This document shows, in pieces, positions 55,468-64,000 of a stretch of 64,000 nt of DNA. Origin of the DNA: Crocinitomicaceae bacterium (GTDB lineage: Bacteria; Bacteroidota; Bacteroidia; Flavobacteriales_D; Crocinitomicaceae); NCBI GenBank assembly GCA_002709305.1, contig PAQM01000025.1:62001-126000 (forward strand). Direction: 5' to 3'. A program made the translations under genes and the position numbers. The notes under the pieces were generated by a model. It did not search any database and was not told where the DNA came from. It worked only from the letters and a program-made list of their open reading frames with translations. Positions within the stretch are counted from its first letter, which is position 1. Each line of letters opens with the position of its first letter.

Positions 55468-56845
55468 TTGAATACATCTAGAACAAATATTAATCAATTT
55501 GACCGTGCTTATCTAATAGGCATTGGTGGTATTGGAATGTCAGCAATAGCAAGATATTTCAAATCAATTAACTGGGTTGTAGGAGGGTATGATAAAACAC
55601 CTACTCTACTCACGAAGGAATTAGAAAAAGAAGGGATAAAAATTCATTATAATGATTTAAAAAACGCTATTCCTAAAGACTTCCAAGATATAAAAAAAAA
55701 CTCTTGTTATTTATACCCCTGCTATCCCATCATCTTTGGGAGAGTTAATATACATTAAAAATAATGGTTTTGTATTATTTAAAAGAGCAGTAGTATTAGG
55801 TATGATAACAAAAAAAAGTAAGTCATTATGTATTGCAGGGACTCATGGAAAGACAACAATAGCAACAATGGTAACACATGTGTTAAATCAATCACAATAT
55901 AAATGCACAGCATTTTTGGGAGGGATAAGCTCAAATATAGACTCTAATTTTATTACTAATAAAGATTCTAAATATACTGTAGTAGAGGCTGATGAATTTG
56001 ACAGGTCTTTTTTACATCTTAGACCCTTTGCTTCCATAATTAGTTCAATTGATCCCGACCATCTAGACATCTACAAAACTATTAATTGTATTAAAAAAGA
56101 ATTTCAGAACTATGCTAATTTGATTCATGAAAATGGTTTTATGATAAAGCATAAAGATCTTAAGATAGATCATCCCAATACCATTAGCTACGGATTGAAT
56201 TTTGGAGCAGATTACTTTGGAGAGAACATTAGATTTGAAAACAATACATTTGTTTTTGATGTAAAAACACCTTCTAGCTTTTGGAAAAATGTAATATTAG
56301 GTGTGCCTGGAATCCACAATGCTGAAAATGCAATAGCATGTATAGCATTATGTTCACAGTTAGGTCTAAAAGAAAATGAAATTAGAAAACCTTTAGCTAG
56401 CTTTAAAGGTGTAAAACGTCGATTTGAATATCATATCAAAAGTAAAAAATTAATTTACATCGATGATTACGCACACCATCCTACAGAAATAAATGCTCTA
56501 ATATCTTCTATAAAGTTACTTTATCCAACAAAAAAAATAACAGCTATTTTCCAACCTCATCTTTTCTCTAGGACAAAAGATTTTATGACTGATTTTGCTG
56601 AAGAGCTTAGTAATGTAGATGAATTAATCTTATTACCCATATATCCTGCAAGAGAAAAACCAATAAAAGGTATTACAAGTAAAAAGCTACTAGATAAAAT
56701 CACTCTTAACAAGAAAAAAATACTCTCCCCAAAAGAAACCTTAGAATACATCTGTAAAAATAACTTAGAAGTTCTTTTAACAATTGGAGCGGGAGATATT
56801 AATAAAATGGTAACTCCAATAAAAAAGAAACTAATAAATAGATGA
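55468..56845 (+). CDS. murC: UDP-MurNAc--L-alanine ligase MurC, split by a single-base frameshift
   Basis: Two ORFs together make one MurC. The first (55468-55758, TTG start) has the Rossmann start YLIGIGGIGMSAIARYF. It goes out of frame at a run of nine A (55692-55700). Reading in the next frame from base 55700 gives TLVIYTPAIPSSLGELIY, the expected continuation, and then the second ORF with GTHGKTT, VVEADEFDRSF, HNAENAIACIAL, DDYAHHPTEINALI and a normal C-terminus. With one A removed the protein has about 458 residues, full length. It ligates L-alanine to UDP-MurNAc. It overlaps ftsQ (ATGA). The break could be an assembly error, a real mutation or a slippage site. Confidence 0.9.
55692..55700 (+). 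other. Nine-A run at the murC frameshift
   Basis: Reading with nine A gives a premature stop about 20 codons on; eight A restores the full MurC frame. In-frame runs of nine A also occur in rsmH and topB in this window, where the frame is intact. Confidence 0.9.
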
Positions 56846-57648
56846 AAAATTGGATTAAAATAACTCTTTACATCATTTTTATAATTATAATTATCAGCCT
56901 TGGTATTAACATAAAATTATACCTAGACAATAAACTATTACTAAAACCTAAAATTATAATCAAAAATGATGGTATTAATCCTTTTATATCTAAAAAAGAA
57001 CTTCTTGAAACTCTAGAAATGAATAATTTTATTTTCAAAGACCAGAAAATAAAAGAGCTAGACATTGAATCGATAGAAAAATTTATTGGTTCAATATCAC
57101 AAGTTAAGTCTGTAAATGTCTTCCAAGAAATCAATGGTCAATGGGAAATTAACATCCAACTTAGAAAACCTATCGCTCGTATTTTAAATAAATCTGGAGA
57201 AACATACTATTTAGATGCTGAGGGTAATACGATGCACACTACGAGAACACATACAGCTAGAGTACTTGTTTTTAATGGAGAAATAAGAGATAAAGCAGAT
57301 AATTTTTCAGTTAATCAGATTATCAACAATGATTCCTTAATAAATATCCTAAAGCTAGATGATATATACCGCATTTCGAACTATGTTTGTGAAGATACAT
57401 TATTCCAATCAATGATGAGTCAAGTATATGTGGATAAAAATGGTGATTTTATAATAACACCAATGATTGGTGATCAAAAAATTATTTTTGGAACAGCTAA
57501 TTCAGACCAAGAGGTTGAATCTAAATTTGACAAACTAAAAACGTTTTATACTGAAGCTATGAAACACGAAGGTTGGAGGAAGTACAAAGAAATAAACCTT
57601 AAATATGAAGATCAAATTGTTTGCAAAAAGAAAGAGTTAATAAAATGA
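56842..57648 (+). CDS. ftsQ: Cell division protein FtsQ
   Basis: 268 residues. One transmembrane segment at ~6-26 (ITLYIIFIIIIISLGINI), then a POTRA-like region (~40-115: FISKKELLETLEMNNFIF, FIGSISQVKSVNVFQEINGQW) and a beta domain (ILNKSGETYYLDAEGNTM). Position before ftsA supports FtsQ. Overlaps ftsA by ATGA and murC by ATGA. Confidence 0.88.
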   Translation: MKNWIKITLYIIFIIIIISLGINIKLYLDNKLLLKPKIIIKNDGINPFISKKELLETLEMNNFIFKDQKIKELDIESIEKFIGSISQVKSVNVFQEINGQWEINIQLRKPIARILNKSGETYYLDAEGNTMHTTRTHTARVLVFNGEIRDKADNFSVNQIINNDSLINILKLDDIYRISNYVCEDTLFQSMMSQVYVDKNGDFIITPMIGDQKIIFGTANSDQEVESKFDKLKTFYTEAMKHEGWRKYKEINLKYEDQIVCKKKELIK

Positions 57649-58919
57649 GTAAAGTAATTGTAGGATTAGATATTGGTACAACAAAAATTGCATGTTTTGT
57701 AGGACAAATTAATGAACATGATAAAATCGAAATTTTATCGATGGGTAAAACCGATTCTCTTGGAGTATCTCGTGGAGTAGTTTCAAATATTGAAAAAACA
57801 ATTAATTCCATTCGTAGTGCAGTTGAAGAAGCCGAAGAGAGAATTGATGGTGAATTAAAAATTAAAACAGTTAATGTAGGTATAGCAGGTCAACATATCA
57901 AAAGCATTCAACATAGAGGAATCCTTACAAGAACAAATATCGAAGATGAAATATCACAACTTGACATTGATCATTTAGTTGATGATATGTATAAGATGGC
58001 GATGCCTCCTGGTGAAAAAATCATCACTGTTCTGCCTCAAGAATACATAATTGACAATGAACAAGGAATTAAAGATCCGATAGGAATGTCTGGGGTTAGA
58101 TTAGAAGCTAATTTCCATATAATTACAGGAAATATTGGAGCAACAATGAACATTAATAAATGTGTAGAACGCGCTGGTTATAAAGTGAACAATATTATTT
58201 TAGAACCAATTGCTTCTGCCGACTCTGTTCTTACAGAAGAAGAAAAAGAAGCAGGTGTTGTACTTGTTGATATTGGTGGTGGCACAACTGATGTAGCTAT
58301 TTTTCAAGAAGGCATTATCCGTCATACAGCTGTAATTCCGTATGGAGGAAATGTTATTACTGAAGATATCAAACAAGGTTGTTCAATAATGAAACGCAAA
58401 GCCGAAATGGTGAAACAACAATTTGGTTCTGCTGTAGCAAGCGAAAGCCAAGAGAATGTTGTTGTATCTATACCTGGATTAAAGGGAAGAGCACCAAGAG
58501 AAATTACACTTAGAAATCTTTCAAGCATTATACAAGCAAGGATGGAAGAGATTATTGATTTAGTAAATTTTGAAATTAAAAATTCTGGATTCGAAAAAAA
58601 ACTAATCGGTGGTATTGTTGTAACAGGAGGAGGTTCTCAACTAAAACACATAACACAGTTGTTTGAATATGTAACAGGTATGGACACAAGAGTAGGATAT
58701 CCAACAGAACATTTATCAAATAGTAATAACGAATTGATTAAAAGTCCAATGTATGCAACTGGAATTGGACTTGTACTTAAAGGCATTGAAGAACTTAAAA
58801 AATCTGACACAAGGCCCGCTGAAAATGGTGCAGTTAAAACACATTCTAAAAAAGCAAGAGGTTCTTTCTTCGATTCAATTCTTAAGATAGGTCAAGATTT
58901 TTTTACTGAGAAAGATTAA
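57645..58919 (+). CDS. ftsA: Cell division actin-like protein FtsA
   Basis: 424 residues from ATG 57645, which overlaps the ftsQ stop (ATGA); the in-frame start at 57621 would add eight residues ahead of the conserved VIVGLDIGTTKIA. The actin-fold ATP motifs are DIGTTK near 8 and VLVDIGGGTTDVAIF near 205. The C-terminus ends in a possible amphipathic helix (SFFDSILKIGQDFF) for membrane binding. It anchors FtsZ to the membrane. Confidence 0.95.
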   Translation: MSKVIVGLDIGTTKIACFVGQINEHDKIEILSMGKTDSLGVSRGVVSNIEKTINSIRSAVEEAEERIDGELKIKTVNVGIAGQHIKSIQHRGILTRTNIEDEISQLDIDHLVDDMYKMAMPPGEKIITVLPQEYIIDNEQGIKDPIGMSGVRLEANFHIITGNIGATMNINKCVERAGYKVNNIILEPIASADSVLTEEEKEAGVVLVDIGGGTTDVAIFQEGIIRHTAVIPYGGNVITEDIKQGCSIMKRKAEMVKQQFGSAVASESQENVVVSIPGLKGRAPREITLRNLSSIIQARMEEIIDLVNFEIKNSGFEKKLIGGIVVTGGGSQLKHITQLFEYVTGMDTRVGYPTEHLSNSNNELIKSPMYATGIGLVLKGIEELKKSDTRPAENGAVKTHSKKARGSFFDSILKIGQDFFTEKD

Positions 58920-58952
58920 AATATAAATACAACTATTAAAAATATAATTAAA

Positions 58953-60482
58953 ATGGATTTTGATATACCAAAAGAAACATCTTCAATCATCAAAGTTATT
59001 GGTGTAGGAGGTGGTGGAGGGAATGCCGTTAATCACATGTATAGCGAAGGCATCAAAGGAGTAGAATTTTTAGTCTGTAATACAGACTTACAAGCGCTAA
59101 AAAACTCTCCTGTTCCTCATAAGATTCAACTAGGGCCATCATTAACAGAGGGAAGAGGTGCTGGTTCATTACCCGAAATTGGTAAAAATGCTGCTATTGA
59201 AAATATAGATGAAATTAAAGAATATCTTGAAAAAGATGCTAAAATGGTTTTCGTAACAGCAGGAATGGGAGGAGGAACTGGAACCGGTGCTGCTCCTGTT
59301 ATTGCTGAAATAGCAAAAGAGCTTGGAATATTAACTGTAGGAATAGTGACTGTGCCATTTAACTTTGAGGGAAAAAGAAGACGAGAACAAGCAGAAGAGG
59401 GATTAGAAGAAATGCGTAAAAATGTTGATACATTACTCGTTATAAATAATGAACGTTTAAGAGAAATTACTGGCAACCTTCCTATAGGAAGTGCTTTCTC
59501 TCAAGCAGATAATATTTTAGCAACAGCTGCTAAAGGTATTGCTGAAGTTATTGAAAATACTGGAGCAATAAATGTGGATTTCAATGATGTAAATACTGTA
59601 ATGAAAAACAGTGGTGTTGCTATAATGGGAAGCGCTGTTGAAGAAGGTGATGACCGAGCTATAAAAGCCGTCAAAGCTGCATTAGAATCTCCATTATTAA
59701 ATGATAATGATATTAGTGGAGCAGAATATGTATTGCTAAACATTACATATGGAGATCGAGAAGTACTAATGGATGAAATTACTGAAATTACAGATTACAT
59801 TCAAGAATCCGCAGGCTCTACAGCAGATGTGATTTTTGGCCATGCTAAAGATGACTCACTTGGAGATAAAATAAGTGTTACCGTAATCGCAACAGGTTTT
59901 AAAAAGTCTCCAATAACAGGATTTGAAACAGCACCCAAAAAAGAAGTCGCCACTTTACACGACGTAGCTAAAGAAATTAAAGAACCTCTTGATTCACCTA
60001 CAGATAATACATTAACGATAATAGAAGCGACTAAAGAAGATAAATCAATAATTGATGAATCAAATGGAATAACGGAAGAAAATGAAGTAAGAAATTTAGA
60101 TTGGGATTTCTCTAATGAAGGAGAAGAGACTAACCCTGTAGAAAAAGAAGAAGAGATTATCACTCGTGTTACCTTAGAAGATGATAAGGAAGAATTGATG
60201 GATTTAGAAGGGTCTGCAAGTAAACATATAATCTCTGCAGAAGAGCAAGAAGAAAGGCGTCAAGATAGATTATCTAGAATTCAAAAATATACAGAACGGC
60301 TAAAAAATTCAGACAACATTCAAGAACTTGAAAATGAGCCTGCATATGTAAGGAGAAATATTGAATTAGATAGTTCAATGCCAAGTGAATCTGACAATAA
60401 CAGCAAATTCAGCGTGACGAAAAGTGAAGATGGAACTTCATTAAATAGTAATAATTCATTTTTACATGACAACGTTGATTAA
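58953..60482 (+). CDS. ftsZ: Cell division protein FtsZ
   Basis: 509 residues, longer than E. coli (383) because of a ~150-residue acidic linker after the GTPase (~325-495). GTP-binding tubulin signature GGGTGTGAAPVIAEIA near 105; synergy loop region NVDFNDVNTVMKNSG near 210. A short C-terminal tail NNSFLHDNVD probably binds FtsA. It forms the Z-ring. It is the last cell division gene, 34 bases after ftsA and three before the yqeY gene. Confidence 0.96.
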   Translation: MDFDIPKETSSIIKVIGVGGGGGNAVNHMYSEGIKGVEFLVCNTDLQALKNSPVPHKIQLGPSLTEGRGAGSLPEIGKNAAIENIDEIKEYLEKDAKMVFVTAGMGGGTGTGAAPVIAEIAKELGILTVGIVTVPFNFEGKRRREQAEEGLEEMRKNVDTLLVINNERLREITGNLPIGSAFSQADNILATAAKGIAEVIENTGAINVDFNDVNTVMKNSGVAIMGSAVEEGDDRAIKAVKAALESPLLNDNDISGAEYVLLNITYGDREVLMDEITEITDYIQESAGSTADVIFGHAKDDSLGDKISVTVIATGFKKSPITGFETAPKKEVATLHDVAKEIKEPLDSPTDNTLTIIEATKEDKSIIDESNGITEENEVRNLDWDFSNEGEETNPVEKEEEIITRVTLEDDKEELMDLEGSASKHIISAEEQEERRQDRLSRIQKYTERLKNSDNIQELENEPAYVRRNIELDSSMPSESDNNSKFSVTKSEDGTSLNSNNSFLHDNVD

Positions 60483-60484
60483 AA

Positions 60485-60934
60485 ATGGGGCTTATTGAAA
60501 AAATAAATGCTGACATTAAAATAGCAATGTTAGCAAGAGAGAAAGAAAAGCTACAAGCTCTTCGAGATATAAAATCCAAATTTATAATAGAAACAACCTC
60601 AGGTAATGGCGATCTTTCAGAGGACAAAGCAATTGCAATTATTCTAAAACTTTATAAACAACGTATAGACACCTACAATCTATATATTAAAGAGGGTCGT
60701 CAAGACCTTGCTCAAGAAGAAAAATTTCAAGCTGATGTAATTAGCTCATATATGCCTGAAATGATGTCAGAAGAAGAAATTAAAAATGAAGTTTTAATGG
60801 TAATCTCTGAAACAGGAGCTTCAGGCATTCAAGATATGGGTAAAGTAATGGGAATATTATCAAAAAAATTATCCGGAAAAGCTGATGGTAAAATAATTGC
60901 AAATACAGTCAAATCATTATTAAACAATAAATAA
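60485..60934 (+). CDS. GatB/YqeY domain protein
   Basis: 149 residues, the normal length for YqeY. LIEKINADIKIAMLAREKEKLQALR start, the central DTYNLYIKEGRQDLAQEEKFQADVI and the C-terminal GIQDMGKVMGILSKKLSGKADG. The domain is shared with the tail of GatB, where it may bind tRNA. Two bases after ftsZ, so probably in the dcw transcript. Confidence 0.92.
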   Translation: MGLIEKINADIKIAMLAREKEKLQALRDIKSKFIIETTSGNGDLSEDKAIAIILKLYKQRIDTYNLYIKEGRQDLAQEEKFQADVISSYMPEMMSEEEIKNEVLMVISETGASGIQDMGKVMGILSKKLSGKADGKIIANTVKSLLNNK

Positions 60935-60952
60935 AAATATACCTACAAAAGA

Positions 60953-61032
60953 CCTCTACAGAAGCGTAAATCATTTCATAAATAGAATTAGTTAATAAAT
61001 AATAGTATAATATTTACGCTTTTGTTAGAGGG
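60953..61032. repeat. 80-base region with long imperfect inverted repeat arms
   Basis: Left arm 60953-60971 and right arm 61012-61032 share a perfect 10-base core AAGCGTAAAT/ATTTACGCTT and extend to CCTCTA at the ends with one extra base and one mismatch. The 40 bases between are AT-rich. There is no T-run, so a plain terminator is unlikely. It may be a large hairpin or a small repeat element. Confidence 0.6.
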
Positions 61033-61058
61033 AATGTTATTTAAGTACCTATTTAATT

Positions 61059-62636
61059 ATGAATAAACTTTCTATATTTTTCATACTAATTATAAAAATA
61101 AGTTTATCACAACCTATTATTGTCGATGGTTTTCTTACAGATTGGAATCCTAACACTACTATATTCACTGATGATCTTGGAGATTCTCCTGGTATTGACT
61201 TATTAAACTTTAGTGTGTATAATGATGAAAAAAATATTTATTTCAGACTTAAGTTAAATAATGAAATAGATCTAACTGATTCATTAGACTTACTAACATA
61301 CTCTAAGATTAGACTATTTATTGATAAAGATAATAACCCTCAAACAGGATATCCAACCAACAGTATTGGCTCAGAATATGGCATTGATTTCCAACAAAAA
61401 CATATTTGGGATGATATTGATTATCCGAATTCAATAAAAAAGTCATTCTATTGGTTAAACCTAGTTCCATTACCATCAGTCACATCCAATGAGTTTGAAA
61501 TATCTTTAGATAGGTCTACTTTCTCAGATACAATTTCCTTTTATTTTAAAGATGAAGTTAATAATGATAAAATGCCTAATAATGAGGGTTTTGTTTATAT
61601 TTTAAATAATAATACCACAAGCTCTTTACCAATAATAACATTTGACAAGTCTGATTCTCTTAAAATAAGATTAATGTCTTATAACGTCAGGGCTAATGGT
61701 ATTTTAGATCCTAGTAGAAGAGAACAAATAAAAAATATTCTTAAGAGTACTAATTCAGATGTGTTTACATTCAATGAGACAGGGAATATATCATTAGCTG
61801 AAATGGAAACTTTTTTTAATGAATTTTCATCTACAAATTGGTATATGTTCAAAACAAATAATGGTGACATAACTGTATCCAAGTATCCTTTTTCACAATC
61901 GTTTAATAATATAGATAATAAAATTGGAGGTAATTTAATTGATTTACCCGACAGTATTTATTCAACAGATTTATTGGTCTTAAACGGACATCTTGCGTGT
62001 TGTTATTCTGATATTGCAAGGCAAATAAGTGCTGATAAGTTTATAAAATTCATACTTGATTGTAAAAATGGATTAATACCACTAAACACCCCTTTTGTTT
62101 TTGCTGGAGACATGAATCTTGTTGGATATAGAGAACAATATGAAACTATATTGAATGGTACAATATCTGATACAGCATCATTTGGAATTGGAGGTTATCC
62201 TGATTGGGACAACACGCCTATTGTTGATCTAGTATGTCGATTTAATGAAGATAATCAATCATATACTTGGGATAAGTATAACCCTTCAGCTGGTGATTAT
62301 GCTCCAGGAAGATTAGACTTTATTTTTTATAGTAATAGTGTAATGTCAATTGATAAATCATTTACAATTTCAACTGAACACATGAGTGCAAATTTTTTAA
62401 GCGATAATCACTTAGACATAAATGATACTAAAGAAGCTTCAGATCACTTTCCTATTGTAGCAGATTTATCTGTACCACTAAATTCTAATTTATCAACAAA
62501 TCCATTAGCCCCTAAAACAAAAAAACTAATTAAAATTATAGATACAATGGGAAGAGAAACAAGACCAATACCAAATACTCCTCTCATATATCTATATGAA
62601 GATGGTAGTATTGAAAAAAAAATCATATTGAAATAA
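61059..62636 (+). CDS. Secreted endonuclease/exonuclease/phosphatase family protein
   Basis: 525 residues. Signal MNKLSIFFILIIKISLSQ. Residues ~20-185 form a beta domain (DGFLTDWNPNTTIFTDDLG; FIDKDNNPQTGYP) resembling CBM9-like / DOMON modules. Then the EEP domain (~205-475): MSYNVRANGI, LNGHLACCYSD, FAGDMNLVGYRE, GRLDFIFYSN, and the metal-site SDHFPIVADL. The tail (LIKIIDTMGRETRPIPNTP, ending EKKIILK) resembles the short C-terminal tail seen on many Bacteroidota exported proteins. It may cut nucleic acids or phosphodiesters outside the cell. The sdr gene starts three bases downstream. Confidence 0.82.
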   Translation: MNKLSIFFILIIKISLSQPIIVDGFLTDWNPNTTIFTDDLGDSPGIDLLNFSVYNDEKNIYFRLKLNNEIDLTDSLDLLTYSKIRLFIDKDNNPQTGYPTNSIGSEYGIDFQQKHIWDDIDYPNSIKKSFYWLNLVPLPSVTSNEFEISLDRSTFSDTISFYFKDEVNNDKMPNNEGFVYILNNNTTSSLPIITFDKSDSLKIRLMSYNVRANGILDPSRREQIKNILKSTNSDVFTFNETGNISLAEMETFFNEFSSTNWYMFKTNNGDITVSKYPFSQSFNNIDNKIGGNLIDLPDSIYSTDLLVLNGHLACCYSDIARQISADKFIKFILDCKNGLIPLNTPFVFAGDMNLVGYREQYETILNGTISDTASFGIGGYPDWDNTPIVDLVCRFNEDNQSYTWDKYNPSAGDYAPGRLDFIFYSNSVMSIDKSFTISTEHMSANFLSDNHLDINDTKEASDHFPIVADLSVPLNSNLSTNPLAPKTKKLIKIIDTMGRETRPIPNTPLIYLYEDGSIEKKIILK

Positions 62637-62639
62637 ATT

Positions 62640-63347
62640 ATGAATTTAAACGGCAAAAATATTCTGATAACAGGCGGTAGTCTAGGAATAGGGAAAGAAA
62701 CCGCTATAGCTCTATTTAAAAAAGGAGCAAATATTCTTGTCACAGGCAGATCAAAAAAAAGATTAATTAGCGCTTTTAAAAATACATCGGTAAAAACAAT
62801 TGATTTTGATATTGGTAATTTAGATAGTATAGAAGTACATGCAAAAAAATGTCTTAGTATACTTGAAAATAAAGTAGATGTTTTAATAAATAATGCTGGT
62901 ATAGGTTATGGGAAATCTATTGAAGAAATAAATAAAGAAGATTTCCTCCAAATTTTCAATGTAAATGTTTTTGGGCTTTCTTTATTCACTAAAGAGATCA
63001 TCCCAATAATGAAGGGTCAAAATAATGGAACTATTATAAATATCGGCTCAACCGCAAGTTTAAAAGGTTATAAAAATGGAAGTATTTATGCATCTTCAAA
63101 ATTTGCTGTTAGATGCCTTTCTCAATGTTGGCAAGCTGAACTAAGAAAACACAATATAAGAGTATGCCAAATAAATCCTAGTGAAGTAACTACAGCATTT
63201 GGAAGCCCTGAAAGAAAAGAAAGAGAAGAAATACACAATAAACTAACTCCTAAAGAAGTAGCACACGCAATTATCTCTACAATAGAAATGGATAATAGGG
63301 GCTTTATTAATGAACTTAATATATGGGCAACGAATCCATTTAGTTAA
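62640..63347 (+). CDS. Short-chain dehydrogenase/reductase
   Basis: 235 residues, a classical SDR. The nucleotide-binding TGGSLGIGKETA at ~10, NNAG near 86, and the catalytic Ser with YASSKFA near 150. It resembles 3-oxoacyl-ACP reductase but lacks features to fix the substrate. It starts three bases after the EEP gene and is convergent with the ABM gene. Confidence 0.85.
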   Translation: MNLNGKNILITGGSLGIGKETAIALFKKGANILVTGRSKKRLISAFKNTSVKTIDFDIGNLDSIEVHAKKCLSILENKVDVLINNAGIGYGKSIEEINKEDFLQIFNVNVFGLSLFTKEIIPIMKGQNNGTIINIGSTASLKGYKNGSIYASSKFAVRCLSQCWQAELRKHNIRVCQINPSEVTTAFGSPERKEREEIHNKLTPKEVAHAIISTIEMDNRGFINELNIWATNPFS

Positions 63348-63359
63348 AATAGACTTTAA

Positions 63360-63782
63360 CTATCTTTTATAGGGCCAATATGTTACGTTATATTTTTCCA
63401 TTTTAGCTCGAAAAGTCTCATTCACAGGGCCAAAAACTTGTATCGATCCATTTTCTACTGCAGCACTGAATGGTTTTTCGAAATATTGAGAAAAACTTGA
63501 CATATGTCTTAATGCAGTTTCATTACTTGGATAGCACTCATAAATAAACAACTTATCTTTACCTTCATTATAATAAAAATCATAGTGAATTGTCTGTGGT
63601 TCACTAGTCTTAACATATTCTTTCATTCGCTCAATAAGACCATCTAATTTATCTAAATAACCGTCCTTAATATCAACAGTAACTATCCAATGTATATTTT
63701 CATCAGCCTGTTTATCTGAAGACTCTTCTTGATTAAATGCAATAAATGGCACAAATAATAATACTAGTAATATTTTTTTCAT
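63360..63782 (-). CDS. Exported ABM-domain (antibiotic biosynthesis monooxygenase-like) protein
   Basis: 140 residues. Signal peptide MKKILLVLLFVPFIAFNQ, then a ferredoxin-like domain resembling ABM proteins (VTVDIKDGYLDKLDGLIERM, LFIYECYPSNETALRHMSS). The name of the family does not imply a monooxygenase; many members only form dimeric ferredoxin-like folds. A periplasmic location makes a binding or stress role possible. Confidence 0.72.
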   Translation of the reverse strand: MKKILLVLLFVPFIAFNQEESSDKQADENIHWIVTVDIKDGYLDKLDGLIERMKEYVKTSEPQTIHYDFYYNEGKDKLFIYECYPSNETALRHMSSFSQYFEKPFSAAVENGSIQVFGPVNETFRAKMEKYNVTYWPYKR

Positions 63783-63857
63783 TTTTATATTATTTTAAAT
63801 CGAACTATCATAAATGTATAAAAGATAATTGAAAAACAAGATTAACTGAATAACTTT

Positions 63858-64000
63858 TAACCGTTATTATTTAAAAAAAGACTAGATTTATATAGAAAGA
63901 AAATAAATCATTGTAGGAATAAATAAAACTCCACAAGTAATTGAGTAACTATTTGAAAAAGAATCTTTGGAATGCCAATATGCCAAAAAAATTAATGGTA
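63858..64000 (-). CDS. C-terminal end of a membrane protein gene (partial)
   Basis: On the minus strand an open frame enters from the right edge (base 63998) and ends at TAA 63858. The 46 visible residues contain PLIFLAYWHSKDSFSN, then a hydrophobic stretch CGVLFIPTMIYFFLY and a short tail. This looks like the last transmembrane segment of a membrane protein. The family cannot be told. It is 75 bases upstream of the ABM gene on the same strand. Confidence 0.5.

Noticed and set aside
59126-60163. Several minus-strand ORFs of 80-120 codons opposite ftsZ
   Set aside because: Shadow frames of ftsZ without start context, motifs or promoters.
1-64000. CRISPR arrays, insertion sequences, prophage or defence islands
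   Set aside because: No repeated direct-repeat/spacer pattern, transposase, integrase, phage or restriction genes were found in the window.

Overview
The window is AT-rich, gene-dense chromosomal DNA from a member of the Bacteroidota, most likely an uncultured or little-studied Flavobacteriales-type bacterium. The evidence is: two proteins with type IX secretion (T9SS) sorting tails and a third with a short related tail; promoters of the Bacteroidota type (TTG / TAnnTTTG) in front of rplU, the tRNA pair and a secreted-protein gene; a MraY with the long acidic insertion usual in this phylum; lipoproteins with short Bacteroidota-like signal peptides; and a complete division/cell-wall (dcw) cluster in the order usual for the phylum. 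I cannot name the species from sequence alone.

Layout. 1-1254: end of etfB and complete etfA. 1355-5800: a bifunctional-nuclease-family protein, a NupC-type nucleoside transporter, a LuxE-like acyl-protein synthetase and an M20 amidohydrolase. 5790-10307 (minus): a secreted GH18 protein with CUB, PKD and T9SS domains, and RecQ. 10455-13996: TatC, LptB, a 46-residue lipoprotein (minus) and an Omp85-type outer-membrane protein. 13993-15500 (minus): an MlaF/MlaE-type lipid ABC importer pair. 15573-18146: SprT-like metalloprotease, mannose-1-phosphate guanylyltransferase, FabD. 18259-21626: a large T9SS cargo protein, phosphatidylserine decarboxylase and a GNAT acetyltransferase. 21652-26390 (minus): UmuC/UmuD, tRNA-Leu, tRNA-Gly and MutS. 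26491-34500 (plus): SpoU methyltransferase, ferredoxin-NADP reductase, ThyA, FolA, TopB, PurM, RF1, PyrF. 34642-38256: an RND/MMPL exporter and a polyprenyl diphosphate synthase. 38309-44889 (minus): an orphan membrane-anchored protein, lipoprotein MsrA, a TPR protein, a coiled-coil lipoprotein, SerS, L27 and L21. 45199-60934 (plus): the dcw cluster mraZ-rsmH-ftsL-ftsI-murE-mraY-murD-ftsW-murG-murC-ftsQ-ftsA-ftsZ, then a YqeY protein. 60935-64000: a secreted EEP-type nuclease/phosphatase, an SDR, an ABM-domain exported protein and the edge of a membrane-protein gene.

The dcw genes form one tightly packed transcription unit (gaps of 1-33 bases or short overlaps) that takes UDP-MurNAc through peptide addition, lipid I and lipid II synthesis and on to the divisome (FtsL/I/W/Q/A/Z). 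thyA-folA-topB and purM-prfA-pyrF are compact housekeeping runs for nucleotide metabolism, DNA topology and translation. MlaEF, LptB and the Omp85 protein are an envelope-maintenance group.

No CRISPR array, insertion sequence, integrase, prophage or defence island is visible. The strongest anomaly is in the essential gene murC: a single-base frameshift at an A9 run splits an otherwise intact gene. It could be an assembly error, a real mutation, or a site rescued by polymerase slippage. Secondary points of interest are two oppositely oriented pairs of MraZ-box-like repeats between rplU and mraZ, several strong inverted repeats in promoter regions, a 46-residue lipoprotein gene, and a few orphan exported proteins. 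I did not find a convincing new multi-gene system.
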